A DNA stretch of 64,000 nucleotides from Chitinophaga niabensis (GTDB taxonomy: Bacteria; Bacteroidota; Bacteroidia; Chitinophagales; Chitinophagaceae), in NCBI RefSeq assembly GCF_900129465.1, contig NZ_FSRA01000001.1, positions 2,854,482 through 2,918,481 of the forward strand, read 5' to 3'. Within the stretch, counting starts at the first letter, position 1. Each line of letters begins with the position of its first letter. The notes under the pieces are model-generated. The model saw only the letters and a program-made list of their open reading frames with translations, did no database searches and was not told the DNA's origin. The translations under genes and the position numbers were made by a program. Of this stretch, positions 1 to 8,603 are shown piece after piece.

Positions 1-902
1 TCTGCCCCGCAGGCCATACTTCTGCCACTTCCGGGAGCAGGTGCTACCTGTAAACTATCAAAGGAAAGATCTTCAGAGAACTGGGAAACAACCCCCAGCC
101 CATGCATGTAACGTATCCGCACATTGGCGAATGAAATACCCGCACTTCTGTTGATAAAGATCCCAACACGGTCCCTGATGGGGTCTCTCACGCTTACGAT
201 CTCCCCGGGATGCCATTCTTTCAGATCAAACTTCCCTTTAAACTTTATTCTGAAAGGACTGATCAGTTCAGCGCCGGCCTTTCCAAAAGGTTCCCAGTGG
301 GTTCGTTTTCCTATCCCTTTAGCAGTATCCGCTACCACGGCATGAAAATGCTGCAGCGTCCATCCTTCTCCGTACCAGTACAATTTGTTATGCAGGATGG
401 TAAAGCGGGAATCCGGGTGAACTGCGGCGGTTACCTCTTCAGGACTCACGGTTAATAAAGTCATTTCAGACATGCCGGGCCTTTCCGCATCCATCTCCAC
501 ATTTTGCAGGCGGATGTTCTTACAGCGGTCCATGGCCAGGTTCACCATTTTGCCATGGAACATAAAGATGGATCGATTGCCTTCGATGGTAAGGTCTTTC
601 ATGCCCTCCAGTAATATGCCCATCGTTTTGTCTTTGGAAGGGCATTCCGTTTCACTGGAAGTATTGGTGATAAAATAAGTACGCACCGCTGCTTTCTCCG
701 GCCAGAAATCATACCTGCCTTCCGGGAAATATAAAGTAGCGCCGGGTTTATCCTTACAGGCTTCCAGGGCTTTTTTCACCTTTTCTGTGGCATCCGTAAA
801 AGTATTTGGCTGCAGGCCAAAATCACGCACATCTATCACCTGTGCTGTACTACGAAGTGTAGCACAGCACAGTGACAGGAATAAGAACAGTTTGCAACCC
901 AT
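1..902 (-). CDS. GH110-like exo-alpha-1,3-galactosidase, C-terminus beyond window edge
   Basis: Reading leftwards from an ATG at 902, about 300 codons are open to the window edge with no stop. The protein starts with a hydrophobic signal peptide followed by VIDVRDFG, the usual first turn of a right-handed parallel beta-helix. Repeated short strands follow (LLEGMKDLTIEGN, CKNIRLQNVEMDA), and a late segment reads GIFINRSAGISF, then YMHGLGVVSQFSEDLSF, which closely resembles GH110 alpha-galactosidases as I remember them. GH110 enzymes remove terminal alpha-1,3-linked galactose outside the cytoplasm. The catalytic region for this family lies further on, off the window, so activity cannot be judged. 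It is the last visible gene of the SusC/SusD operon to its right, 73 bp after the lipoprotein gene, which suggests an alpha-galactoside-bearing glycan as substrate. Another pectate-lyase-fold family is the main alternative. Confidence 0.68.
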   Translation of the reverse strand, partial: MGCKLFLFLSLCCATLRSTAQVIDVRDFGLQPNTFTDATEKVKKALEACKDKPGATLYFPEGRYDFWPEKAAVRTYFITNTSSETECPSKDKTMGILLEGMKDLTIEGNRSIFMFHGKMVNLAMDRCKNIRLQNVEMDAERPGMSEMTLLTVSPEEVTAAVHPDSRFTILHNKLYWYGEGWTLQHFHAVVADTAKGIGKRTHWEPFGKAGAELISPFRIKFKGKFDLKEWHPGEIVSVRDPIRDRVGIFINRSAGISFANVRIRYMHGLGVVSQFSEDLSFDSLQVAPAPGSGRSMACGA

Positions 903-975
903 CTTTAAGATATTTTACGATCACCTTTCCAGGACTGGAAAGGTCCTTGAAGATCAGATCTATAACCAATAATCA

Positions 976-1422
976 TCATTTGACGAAATTCACCTGTACC
1001 TGCCAGGTGATCGTTGTTTTGCCATCTGCAGCAGTAACCTGGTAGGCTACCGGTTTGGCGTAATTTCCGGGCAAACCCAGCATGGGCGATCCATTGGCGG
1101 GCTGAATGGTTGCAGCTGTTGAGATATTGCACATACCGGTGATATTACTGGCTGTAACCTGATCTCTCACCGCCGTGGTGAATGTGCCGGAAGCAGCCGG
1201 TACTGTTGTTGTAACAGTCATACTATTTCCGTTCACTACAGGGGTAGATGTTGTTAAACGTATAACACGGAAAGTGCCATTATCGTTCCAGCGGTATTCA
1301 AAATCAAAACGATCTATTTTAGCATCCGTAAAAACAGGCAGATCTTTCAGGCCTCTTTTGAGGCAGGATTGGGAAAAAACTGCTATCATCAATAAACAAC
1401 CCAGTGCAAAATATTTTTTCAT
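976..1422 (-). CDS. small SusD-linked lipoprotein of unknown function
   Basis: A 148-residue protein starting MKKYFALGCLL, with a lipobox ending in Cys (FSQSC) about 20 residues in, so it should be a lipoprotein. I chose this start because the upstream extension (to 1461) would overlap the SusD stop and put a non-signal segment in front of the lipobox. The mature part is Thr/Val-rich beta sequence and ends YQVTAADGKTTITWQVQVNF, which looks like the last strands of an Ig-like or DUF5018-type domain. It lies 25 bp after SusD and before the GH110-like gene, the usual place for a small surface glycan-binding lipoprotein. That role is inferred from position only. Confidence 0.7.
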   Translation of the reverse strand: MKKYFALGCLLMIAVFSQSCLKRGLKDLPVFTDAKIDRFDFEYRWNDNGTFRVIRLTTSTPVVNGNSMTVTTTVPAASGTFTTAVRDQVTASNITGMCNISTAATIQPANGSPMLGLPGNYAKPVAYQVTAADGKTTITWQVQVNFVK

Positions 1423-1447
1423 ACAGTAATTATTAAAAATGATAAGA

Positions 1448-3148
1448 TCACCAGCCATCATTGTTAGGCGCCAGGTTAGGATTAGCCTGGATCTGTGAAA
1501 CAGGTACAGGGAACAGGAAACGCCTTGCCGTGAACAAACGGTTACTATTGTTGTTCAGGGTGATGTTGTAAAAAGTGAATGTTCTGCCATCCGCAGAAAT
1601 ATCAATACCACGAATAGGTTCTGTTAATTCCGGAATGGTATTCTGCCCGTTGAACTTAGCCCATCTTAACAGGCACCAGTAGCGATCTTCTTCCAGCACC
1701 ATATCCACCCTGCGTTCATTGGTATAAGCCGTCCAGGCAGCGGCAGCTGTGGTTGCAGCAAGGGCAGGCAAACCACCATGCGCTTCGCGGGTTTTATTGA
1801 TAGCGGGTATTGCTTCTCCAAAGCGGTTGTTCAGTAAAAGTGCTTCTGCATAGTTCAGGTACACTTCTCCCAGTCTTAAAATGGACTGATGATGATCCGT
1901 AGGATCTGAATACCATACTTTCTTTACTTCATACAAACCTTTGCGGTAATAATAATTCGACTCGGAAACACCCCATTCTCCTCCGGTATTGCTTAAACGG
2001 TTCATGTTCCCCAGGTCCCTGGTTTGTATCACATTATTGAACAGTTTTACGGAATCATACGCTACAGTAGCATAGAAACGTTTATCCCTGTTCTTGTACA
2101 ATACCTGCGAAACATATCCTCCGCTCAACTGGTAATTGGTATAGTAGGAAGTAGCATTCCATTTTTTGGCCACGCCATCTGCATCGATCACTTCATACGC
2201 ATCTACCAGGTTCTGGGAAGGGAATCTCTCCGGCCAGCCTTCAAAGCTTTCCACGAAAGCGGGATGATTATATCCGGGGTTCAGTTTTTCATTCCCGTGA
2301 TTGGGGCATAGTGCCTGCATGGCACAACCGGAAAAGGTATTATTGATCCCTTTCCTGAAATAGGCCAGGATCAGTTCTTTGGAAGCCTGTGCTTTTCCGA
2401 AATCGTTGAACATGCCCAGGTAATCCGCATCGATATTATATCCCAATGTAAATACCGCTTCTGCCGCTGTGATCACTTTAGTGAGCCAGGCGGCTTTTTG
2501 TGCAGGCACATATGCTGCGCCCTGCAACCCTACCCTTGTGATCAAAGCCAAAGCAGCTCCTTTGGTGGCCCTGCCTGTAGCTGCTGCTGCCGGCAGTTCT
2601 GCACTGGCTTCATCCAGGTCTTTCAGAATGAATGTATATACTTCCGCTATGCTTTTGCGTGGTAAACGGAAATCACTTTCCTTCTGATCATATACTTTAT
2701 CCACGATCATTACACCGCCGAAACGTTGCACCATCCAGAAATACACCATAGCACGCAGAAACTTCGCTTCTGCCAGCATGATCTTTTTATCCGCATCCGG
2801 AATGGTAGTACTGGCAGCCAGCTTTTCCAGGATAAGGTTACAGCGGCGGATACGCGCATACTGTCCCCATCCTGCGTCGTAGGTGTTATCAAAGTTCTCT
2901 GTGGAAATGGAACTGGTGAAATTGTTACAATTGTTATCTGTATAATCATCCAGTTTCTGATTGTAGTACAAGCCTCGGATAACGTCCTCATACGTAGAGA
3001 ACACAAAACCTTCCGCGAGGTTCTTATCTTTCCAGACAGCTTCTTCCGCAAAACCATCCAGGTATTTTTTATCTAACAGGTCCTTTTTGCAGGCGCCGGT
3101 CCCTAAAAGGGTAACCATCACAAAGGACAACCATATTTTTCGTTTCAT
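1448..3148 (-). CDS. SusD/RagB-family surface glycan-binding lipoprotein
   Basis: A 566-residue SusD homologue. It has a lipoprotein signal (LGTGAC) and early SusD features (DLLDKKYLDGF). TPR-like helices follow (AEAKFLRAMVYFWMVQRFGG), and the C-terminal signature reads LRLGEVYLNYAEALLL, then NKTREAHGGLPAL and RRVDMVLEEDRYWCLLRWAKF. SusD proteins cap the SusC barrel on the cell surface and deliver oligosaccharides to it. The gene starts 24 bp after the SusC stop and is clearly co-transcribed. The length is typical for the family. The substrate is not readable from sequence; the GH110-like gene downstream hints at alpha-galactosides. Confidence 0.95.
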   Translation of the reverse strand: MKRKIWLSFVMVTLLGTGACKKDLLDKKYLDGFAEEAVWKDKNLAEGFVFSTYEDVIRGLYYNQKLDDYTDNNCNNFTSSISTENFDNTYDAGWGQYARIRRCNLILEKLAASTTIPDADKKIMLAEAKFLRAMVYFWMVQRFGGVMIVDKVYDQKESDFRLPRKSIAEVYTFILKDLDEASAELPAAAATGRATKGAALALITRVGLQGAAYVPAQKAAWLTKVITAAEAVFTLGYNIDADYLGMFNDFGKAQASKELILAYFRKGINNTFSGCAMQALCPNHGNEKLNPGYNHPAFVESFEGWPERFPSQNLVDAYEVIDADGVAKKWNATSYYTNYQLSGGYVSQVLYKNRDKRFYATVAYDSVKLFNNVIQTRDLGNMNRLSNTGGEWGVSESNYYYRKGLYEVKKVWYSDPTDHHQSILRLGEVYLNYAEALLLNNRFGEAIPAINKTREAHGGLPALAATTAAAAWTAYTNERRVDMVLEEDRYWCLLRWAKFNGQNTIPELTEPIRGIDISADGRTFTFYNITLNNNSNRLFTARRFLFPVPVSQIQANPNLAPNNDGW

Positions 3149-3172
3149 ACAATACTGATTAAAGGATAAACA

Positions 3173-6100
3173 CTAAAGACCGATGTTCAGACCTACTGAA
3201 TACACTTTCTGTACAGGGTAGCCGTAATTATTCAGATCGCTTGTTTCAGGATCGAAGAATTCTTTTACCGGTGAGAAAGTGAGCAGGTTAGTACCATTCA
3301 ATGTAAGCACACAACTGTTCAGGAAAGACAGCTGGCGCGGGAACTGGCGTTTGGCATCAAATGCAATGCGTAAACTCTTTAAACGGAGATAACGCGCATC
3401 GTATAACCAGAAATCAGAAGCCTGCCCGGCCGGGTTGTAGTTATTGTTCCCGTTCCTTTCCGAACTAAGGGATTGACGGGGGAACCGCGCATCTTTGTTA
3501 TCAGGCGTCCAGAAATCCCGCTGGAAGTCATACACAATATTCCCTGCGTTATAAGCAGTGAGCGTACCACCCAGCCTTACTGTACGGGTACCTGTGCCCT
3601 GCCATAACATTTCCATACTAAAGGCCTTCCAGGCAACATTCAGGTTCAAGCCAAAGATCAATGCAGGAAATTGCTGTTTACCGATACGCCTTGCATCGTT
3701 CCCGTCAATCTTTCCATCTCCGTTTGTATCCTGGTATTGAATATCTCCGGGTGTTAACTGATTGGCGGAACTGTTACGCGGATTGTTGAGGATCTGGTCT
3801 ACGGTCTGATAATATCCCAGGTTGTGCAAACCATTCCCCCATACATAGGTAGCATGTGTTCTGCGGGTGAGCGGATTCTTCAGCGAAACACTGTCCTCAC
3901 TATCATCCCTTTCCCACAATTCATTATACATGGTTAAAGTACCCCCAACATTGTAACTGAAATCTTTGCCAACGGGCTCTCCGTAGTTCAACTGCAATTC
4001 CATCCCATGCCTTCTGAATGCAGAACCGGAAGAGGCATAAGGCAGGCTGGTCCCCAGCGGGCCGGTGTAACGTGCGCCTGAATTGATGATATAACCAGTT
4101 GTTCTCTTGTAGAAATAATCCACACTACCCTGGAGTTTATTCCTGAACATGGAGAAATCCAGGCCGGTGTTATAGTCTTTTGTAGAGTACCAGGAGAGCA
4201 CAAAACGATCTACAAGGCTGCCTTCATTGAAGCCGCCCTGCGGAGTTCCCCCAACTACATAGGCATTCTCCCTGAGGGAATAACCGTTCAGCAGATAAGG
4301 GAAACGCACCGGATTACCTGCGGGATCGCGCACATCATCGTTACCCACTGTTGCCAGTGTATAACGCACCTTGAACTGATCAAAGATGTTTTTGAAAGGA
4401 AAGAAATTTTCTTCAGACAATACCCAGCCAAGAGAAAGCGAAGGGAAGAAACCCCATTTGCTGTTATTCTCTCTCGGGAAACGGTCCGAACCATCATAAC
4501 GGAAACTTCCTTCAATGATATATTTTGCAGCATAGTCGTATTTCAAACGGCCTACATATCCTCTCCGGCCGCCTTCCGCGGCACTTCCTCCATTGCTTAA
4601 TCCTTCATTGCTGCCGGCAAAAAGCTGATCTACGGCAGCAGAAGGGAAGTTGATACGGCCGGCTGATACCTGTTCACTGAAGTCCTCACTTTCCTCATAT
4701 AAGGCCAGGGCGGAAACGCTATGTTTGCCAAAGGTACGCTGGTACTCTATCCTCATTTGCAGGTTCTGATTCCTGTATTGGTCTGAAATGGTACTCAGAG
4801 AGGGTTTGGATTGCTGCTGTTCAATGCCCAGGTTATCAAACTGGGGAGCACGGGTAAACCAGCTTTTCCGGAAACGGTCTTCTATTTTATAATACCCCAT
4901 CACACCGAGCTTCAGGCCTTCCACACCGGGCACTTCCCAGTCTATGGTAAGGTTTCCGTTCATGTTCCTGTATTCATCCCGCTGATACCCGGAGCGCGGA
5001 TCTATATCCACCAGCGGATGGTCCACACCTGCAGCATAGGTACCATTCTTATTATAAGCCAGTTTTAACGGCGGGCTGTTCTGCAGGTGGCTCCAGATAG
5101 CGAATGCGCTGGCGCCGGGAAATTTATTATTAGTGAGCGTGGCATATAAGTTCAGCCCTATTGTAACACCTTGTTTATCGAACTTCTGCGTAACATTTGC
5201 CCTCGCATTGTATCGCTTAAAACTGGTCACATTTGTTTTATAGTTACTGGCCTGATCAAAATAGGCAAGGGAAAGGAAATAGGTGGTTTTTCCTGCACCT
5301 CCGCTCACATCCAGGGCGTATTTTGTTTGCGGGGTGAAATTGCGCAGGGTCATGGTGTACCAATCGTTATCCTGCCAGGCCCAGGGATCTTTTTTGTTCA
5401 GGATAGTATCCAGGCGGCCGGGGGAATACACCGCAGGCTGCCCATCTGCTGTAGCTGCAGCGTTCTGCGCAACGGCATAATTATAAGCGTTCACTCTTTG
5501 CGGCAGTATGGTAGGTTTGCTGAACTCAGTTAACACACTGAAATTCACCCTGGCATTGCCGGCCTGCCCCCGTTTGGTAGTGACCATGATAATACCGTTT
5601 GCACCCCTGGCACCATATACGGCGGTAGCTCCACCGTCTTTCAGGATAGAGATGTTTTCAATATCCTGTGGCTGCAGGTTCAGGAAATCGAAACGGGAAG
5701 ACACTACGTTATCTATCACATACAGCGGGCCTCCCCTGTCCGGACCGGAACCTCCGCGTATAGCGATCCTTGCGGAACCTCCGCCGGGCTCACCGCCTGC
5801 AGATTGTGTGATCACCCCTGGCGCGCGGCCGGCTAAAGCGTCTGCCATATTAGAGTAAGGCAGCGTGGTGATCTTATCTGTTTTAATAACGGATACCGCA
5901 TTCACCAGTTTCTTACGGGTATCCCGTCCGTAACCTACTACCACTACCTGTTCCAGGTTACTGGTAGAAACCTTCAGCACTACCGGAATACTGGTTTTGC
6001 CCGCCACGGGGATCTCCTGTGCTTCATACCCCACCAGTGAAAATACCAGCACAGCATTATCTGCTACAGTAAGCTCATAGTTACCTTCGCTATTGGTGGT

Positions 6101-6577
6101 AGTGCCCACCGTGTTACTGTTCTTCTGACGAACAACCACGCCAATGAGCGCATTGCCCTGTTCGTCCTTTACGGAACCGCTTACTTTAACGGCTGCTGCA
6201 TTCAGTGCGGTTTCCAGGGGAGAGATCACAATCAGGTCTGAAGGTTTTACCTCATACATCAGGCCGGTGCCTTCCAGTAATCTGTTCATCACTTCTTCCA
6301 CGGATGCTTTGATCACCTTCATGTTCACTTTTTTATCCCTGGGCAGGATATCATCGTTATACAGGAAACGATAGGAAGACCTTTCCCCGATCAGCCTGAG
6401 CGCCTCTTTCAGGTTGGCGTCGTTCAGCTGTAGGGTAAGTTTTTTCTGGGAATAACCGGTTGCATGTACCTGTAGAAAAGCAACGGTCATTAAAAGGGCA
6501 ATAACTTTCATGACTCTTACACACTTAAGTAAAGCCGGCGGGGGCAGAAAGCCTCCGGCCCTGCAATTTTTTTTCAT
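3173..6577 (-). CDS. SusC/RagA-family TonB-dependent transporter with STN signalling domain
   Basis: A 1134-residue outer-membrane importer. Order: signal segment near residues 23-45, STN (secretin/TonB N-terminal) domain near 48-100, carboxypeptidase-regulatory-like beta domain near 130-215, plug with the SusC-type VVVVGYG box near 212, then a 22-stranded barrel ending VYSVGLNIGL. The STN domain matters: transporters that have it pass a substrate signal to a FecR anti-sigma factor across the periplasm, and a FecR/sigma pair lies directly upstream. The first ATG gives about 22 residues before the hydrophobic signal, so the start may instead be MKVIALLMTV near 6511. It works with the SusD gene downstream. 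Confidence 0.95.
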   Translation of the reverse strand: MKKNCRAGGFLPPPALLKCVRVMKVIALLMTVAFLQVHATGYSQKKLTLQLNDANLKEALRLIGERSSYRFLYNDDILPRDKKVNMKVIKASVEEVMNRLLEGTGLMYEVKPSDLIVISPLETALNAAAVKVSGSVKDEQGNALIGVVVRQKNSNTVGTTTNSEGNYELTVADNAVLVFSLVGYEAQEIPVAGKTSIPVVLKVSTSNLEQVVVVGYGRDTRKKLVNAVSVIKTDKITTLPYSNMADALAGRAPGVITQSAGGEPGGGSARIAIRGGSGPDRGGPLYVIDNVVSSRFDFLNLQPQDIENISILKDGGATAVYGARGANGIIMVTTKRGQAGNARVNFSVLTEFSKPTILPQRVNAYNYAVAQNAAATADGQPAVYSPGRLDTILNKKDPWAWQDNDWYTMTLRNFTPQTKYALDVSGGAGKTTYFLSLAYFDQASNYKTNVTSFKRYNARANVTQKFDKQGVTIGLNLYATLTNNKFPGASAFAIWSHLQNSPPLKLAYNKNGTYAAGVDHPLVDIDPRSGYQRDEYRNMNGNLTIDWEVPGVEGLKLGVMGYYKIEDRFRKSWFTRAPQFDNLGIEQQQSKPSLSTISDQYRNQNLQMRIEYQRTFGKHSVSALALYEESEDFSEQVSAGRINFPSAAVDQLFAGSNEGLSNGGSAAEGGRRGYVGRLKYDYAAKYIIEGSFRYDGSDRFPRENNSKWGFFPSLSLGWVLSEENFFPFKNIFDQFKVRYTLATVGNDDVRDPAGNPVRFPYLLNGYSLRENAYVVGGTPQGGFNEGSLVDRFVLSWYSTKDYNTGLDFSMFRNKLQGSVDYFYKRTTGYIINSGARYTGPLGTSLPYASSGSAFRRHGMELQLNYGEPVGKDFSYNVGGTLTMYNELWERDDSEDSVSLKNPLTRRTHATYVWGNGLHNLGYYQTVDQILNNPRNSSANQLTPGDIQYQDTNGDGKIDGNDARRIGKQQFPALIFGLNLNVAWKAFSMEMLWQGTGTRTVRLGGTLTAYNAGNIVYDFQRDFWTPDNKDARFPRQSLSSERNGNNNYNPAGQASDFWLYDARYLRLKSLRIAFDAKRQFPRQLSFLNSCVLTLNGTNLLTFSPVKEFFDPETSDLNNYGYPVQKVYSVGLNIGL

Positions 6578-6601
6578 AACTTTGGTTTGATTGTGGACAA
6601 T

Positions 6602-6682
6602 AGGTATCCCATTCCCTGATCGGAGCTCAGGGATACCTTAACAGATACAGTCAGAGGGAATGCTTGAACCATTCCCTTTTTT
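6602..6682. promoter_or_regulatory. two hairpins in the FecR-SusC intergenic leader
   Basis: Two inverted repeats occupy the gap between FecR and SusC. One pairs AGGTATCCC (6602-6610) with GGGATACCT (6630-6638) and has an alternative inner pairing, CCCTGA (6614-6619) with TCAGGG (6627-6632). The other pairs AGGGAATG (6655-6662) with CATTCCCT (6670-6677). The T tract lies on the + strand side, so on the leftward transcript the second hairpin has no U tail and is not a normal terminator. The alternative pairing could allow attenuation or mRNA processing; this is inference. Confidence 0.5.
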
Positions 6683-6758
6683 CGTGTGGAAAGAGTTAGG
6701 TTGAATTTGCGGTCATAGACGTGACATTTAGATCTTCAACGTTGATAAAACTTGTTGG

Positions 6759-7838
6759 TTATTTTTTCTTACTAATCGTAACTATCCTGTTCTCTTTATC
6801 GTATTCGTAATCGAAGTAACCGGCGGACCTGGACAAGGCGTCCATTACTTCCAGCAAGTCCTCAGCCTTAATGTAAGCAGTAAATATTTTCTGTTTCAGT
6901 GATTCATCTTTTAACACCACCCGGATATTAAACCAGCGTTCCAGCTGTTGCAGCACCTGGTCGAACGGTGTAGCGTCGAAGCAAAGTTTATTCTCTTTCC
7001 ACACCACTTCCCGGATCACTTTTTCTTCTTCATTATAATATTCGATCGGCGTCATCTGCACAGCGGTTGTTACCAGGGCATCCTTATTGCTGCCGGGTTG
7101 TTCTGTTTTCTGCAGGCTTAGCTTCTGCATGGGTTTCAGCAATACTTTCTGCATGGTTTCTCCCAGGGAATATTCTACTTCCAGGCTTCCGCTGATCAGT
7201 GATGTTTCTACCCTGCTATCCTGCTTATATGCCTTGAGGTTAAAAGCAGTACCCAGCACCCTTATTTTCATATGGTCGCCCAGTTCAATGAGGAAAGGGA
7301 TCTCCGCCATCTTCGTCACATCAAAATAAGCTTCCCCTTCCAGCCTCACGGTCCTGTTCTCCCTGCCAAAATCCTCGCTGTAAGACAACCTGGAATCTGC
7401 ATTCAGCCAAACGTGTGAGCCATCCGGCAAAACAACATGAGATTTGTTTCCCCTGGCTGCGGTGATCTCCTGGAAAGAAACTTCCTTTTCTTTTTTTCCG
7501 TAAAACAGGTAACCTGCCCCTGTAAAGATCACTAACAGGAGGCAGGCAGCTATGCTGATCCATTTTTTGTACGGTCTTTTTCCAGGAGTTACTATTACCG
7601 GCGGGATAGGTTTATTCATCTTAGCCGCCAGGAGCGTGGTGAGCCTTTGGGCAGTTTCGTCGTCCGGTGCTTCCTGTTCCCCTTTTCCCCAGTGGCGGGC
7701 CATTAATTGCAGGAATTGCGCTGTAGAAGGGTCAACCGGGTAAATGGCAGACAGGCGGGTCCATTCCTCCAGCTCTTCTGCAGTTGCCTCTCCGCTTAGT
7801 TTACGGCCTGTTAATATCCAGAATCGTTGTATTGACAT
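6759..7838 (-). CDS. FecR-family anti-sigma factor
   Basis: A 359-residue membrane-spanning anti-sigma factor. The cytoplasmic N-terminal region (about residues 1-90) carries the LSGEATAEELEEW motif that binds sigma. One membrane helix follows (WISIAACLLLVIFTGAGYLF, about 93-112). The periplasmic FecR domain shows GSHVWLNADSRLSY and RLEGEAYFDV, then VLGTAFNLKAY, and a DUF4974-type STN-like domain closes the protein. It should hold the adjacent sigma factor inactive until the loaded SusC signals through its STN domain. It lies 43 bp downstream of the sigma gene and upstream of SusC, the standard order for Bacteroidota sigma-controlled glycan loci. Confidence 0.95.
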   Translation of the reverse strand: MSIQRFWILTGRKLSGEATAEELEEWTRLSAIYPVDPSTAQFLQLMARHWGKGEQEAPDDETAQRLTTLLAAKMNKPIPPVIVTPGKRPYKKWISIAACLLLVIFTGAGYLFYGKKEKEVSFQEITAARGNKSHVVLPDGSHVWLNADSRLSYSEDFGRENRTVRLEGEAYFDVTKMAEIPFLIELGDHMKIRVLGTAFNLKAYKQDSRVETSLISGSLEVEYSLGETMQKVLLKPMQKLSLQKTEQPGSNKDALVTTAVQMTPIEYYNEEEKVIREVVWKENKLCFDATPFDQVLQQLERWFNIRVVLKDESLKQKIFTAYIKAEDLLEVMDALSRSAGYFDYEYDKENRIVTISKKK

Positions 7839-7881
7839 CCTGTTACTTAGACAGGCAGCATGTAAAAATCACCTAAAGGAT

Positions 7882-8442
7882 TCAGGAATATTTTTTGGAA
7901 CGGGATGCCAGGGTTTCGTGGATCTTGCGGAGCGCAATGGCTATCTGGCTGTCTATGGTCCTTACAGAGATATTGAGGATAGCAGCTATTTCCTTATACC
8001 TCAGCCCTTCTTCCTTTGCCATGCGGAAGATGAGGCGGCATTTGGCGGGGAGTGCGTCCATCGCTTCCTGTATGGCTTGCATGGTTTCTCCGGCAAAAAG
8101 GTTCTTTTCAGGGTCATGGTCTGCTATCAGTGGAGAAAGCACTACTTCCAGCTCATCAAAAGAGTAAAAAGAAGTTCTTTCCATCTTTTCCAGGTGGTTC
8201 AAAGCGGCATTACGTACGCAGGTAAACAGGTAAACCCGGAGATGCTCTATGCTCATTAAAGTTTGCCTGCGCTCCCAGAGGCCTGCAAATATTTCAGCTA
8301 CAATATCTTCGGAAAGGGCTTTGTGCTGCTTCAGGAAGGAATTGGCAAAACGGATCAGCGAAGGGGCTAAATGCAGGTACAATGACTGAAAAGCGCTTTC
8401 GTCATTGTTCACTGATATACTCCACTGCCATTCTTTAATCAT
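7882..8442 (-). CDS. ECF RNA polymerase sigma factor (FecI-like)
   Basis: A 186-residue sigma-70 family protein. Region 2 includes DIVAEIFAGLWERR and HLRVYLFTCVRNAALNHLEK, and region 4 includes LPAKCRLIFRMAKEEGLRYK and the helix-turn-helix IAAILNISVRTIDSQIAIAL. Length and layout fit Bacteroidota FecI-like ECF factors. It is the first gene of the leftward sigma-FecR-SusC-SusD locus and should activate that locus when FecR releases it. The 116 bp between this gene and the hairpin before mprF hold the divergent promoters. On the minus strand a TATATTTC box near the start resembles the housekeeping -7 element. Confidence 0.94.
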   Translation of the reverse strand: MIKEWQWSISVNNDESAFQSLYLHLAPSLIRFANSFLKQHKALSEDIVAEIFAGLWERRQTLMSIEHLRVYLFTCVRNAALNHLEKMERTSFYSFDELEVVLSPLIADHDPEKNLFAGETMQAIQEAMDALPAKCRLIFRMAKEEGLRYKEIAAILNISVRTIDSQIAIALRKIHETLASRSKKYS

Positions 8443-8528
8443 TAACGTGTAATTACAGGAAATATAATACTTCCTTGTTATTGCAAGTATGTTTAAGACA
8501 ACTTTGCATTGTAAGATGAGAAAATACT

Positions 8529-8569
8529 ATAAAAAAGGGCCTGCCTCCTTGCCGGCCCATGAGTTTTAT
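8529..8569. other. hairpin upstream of mprF containing a 15-mer shared with the downstream terminator
   Basis: GGGCC (8537-8541) pairs with GGCCC (8554-8558), with possible outer ATAAAA/TTTTAT pairing. The 15-mer CTGCCTCCTTGCCGG at 8541-8555 recurs exactly at 12547-12561 inside the terminator that ends this gene block. It may be a degraded terminator of the same family. Its position argues that the ATG at 8559, directly against the hairpin, is not the mprF start. Confidence 0.4.
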
Positions 8570-8603
8570 GCTATCTCCCGCAGGTTACCTATATTTAACA
8601 AGC

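Noticed and set aside
8559..8603. Upstream ATG of mprF
   Set aside because: It lies directly on the hairpin at 8537-8558 and adds 15 residues unlike the family N-terminus.
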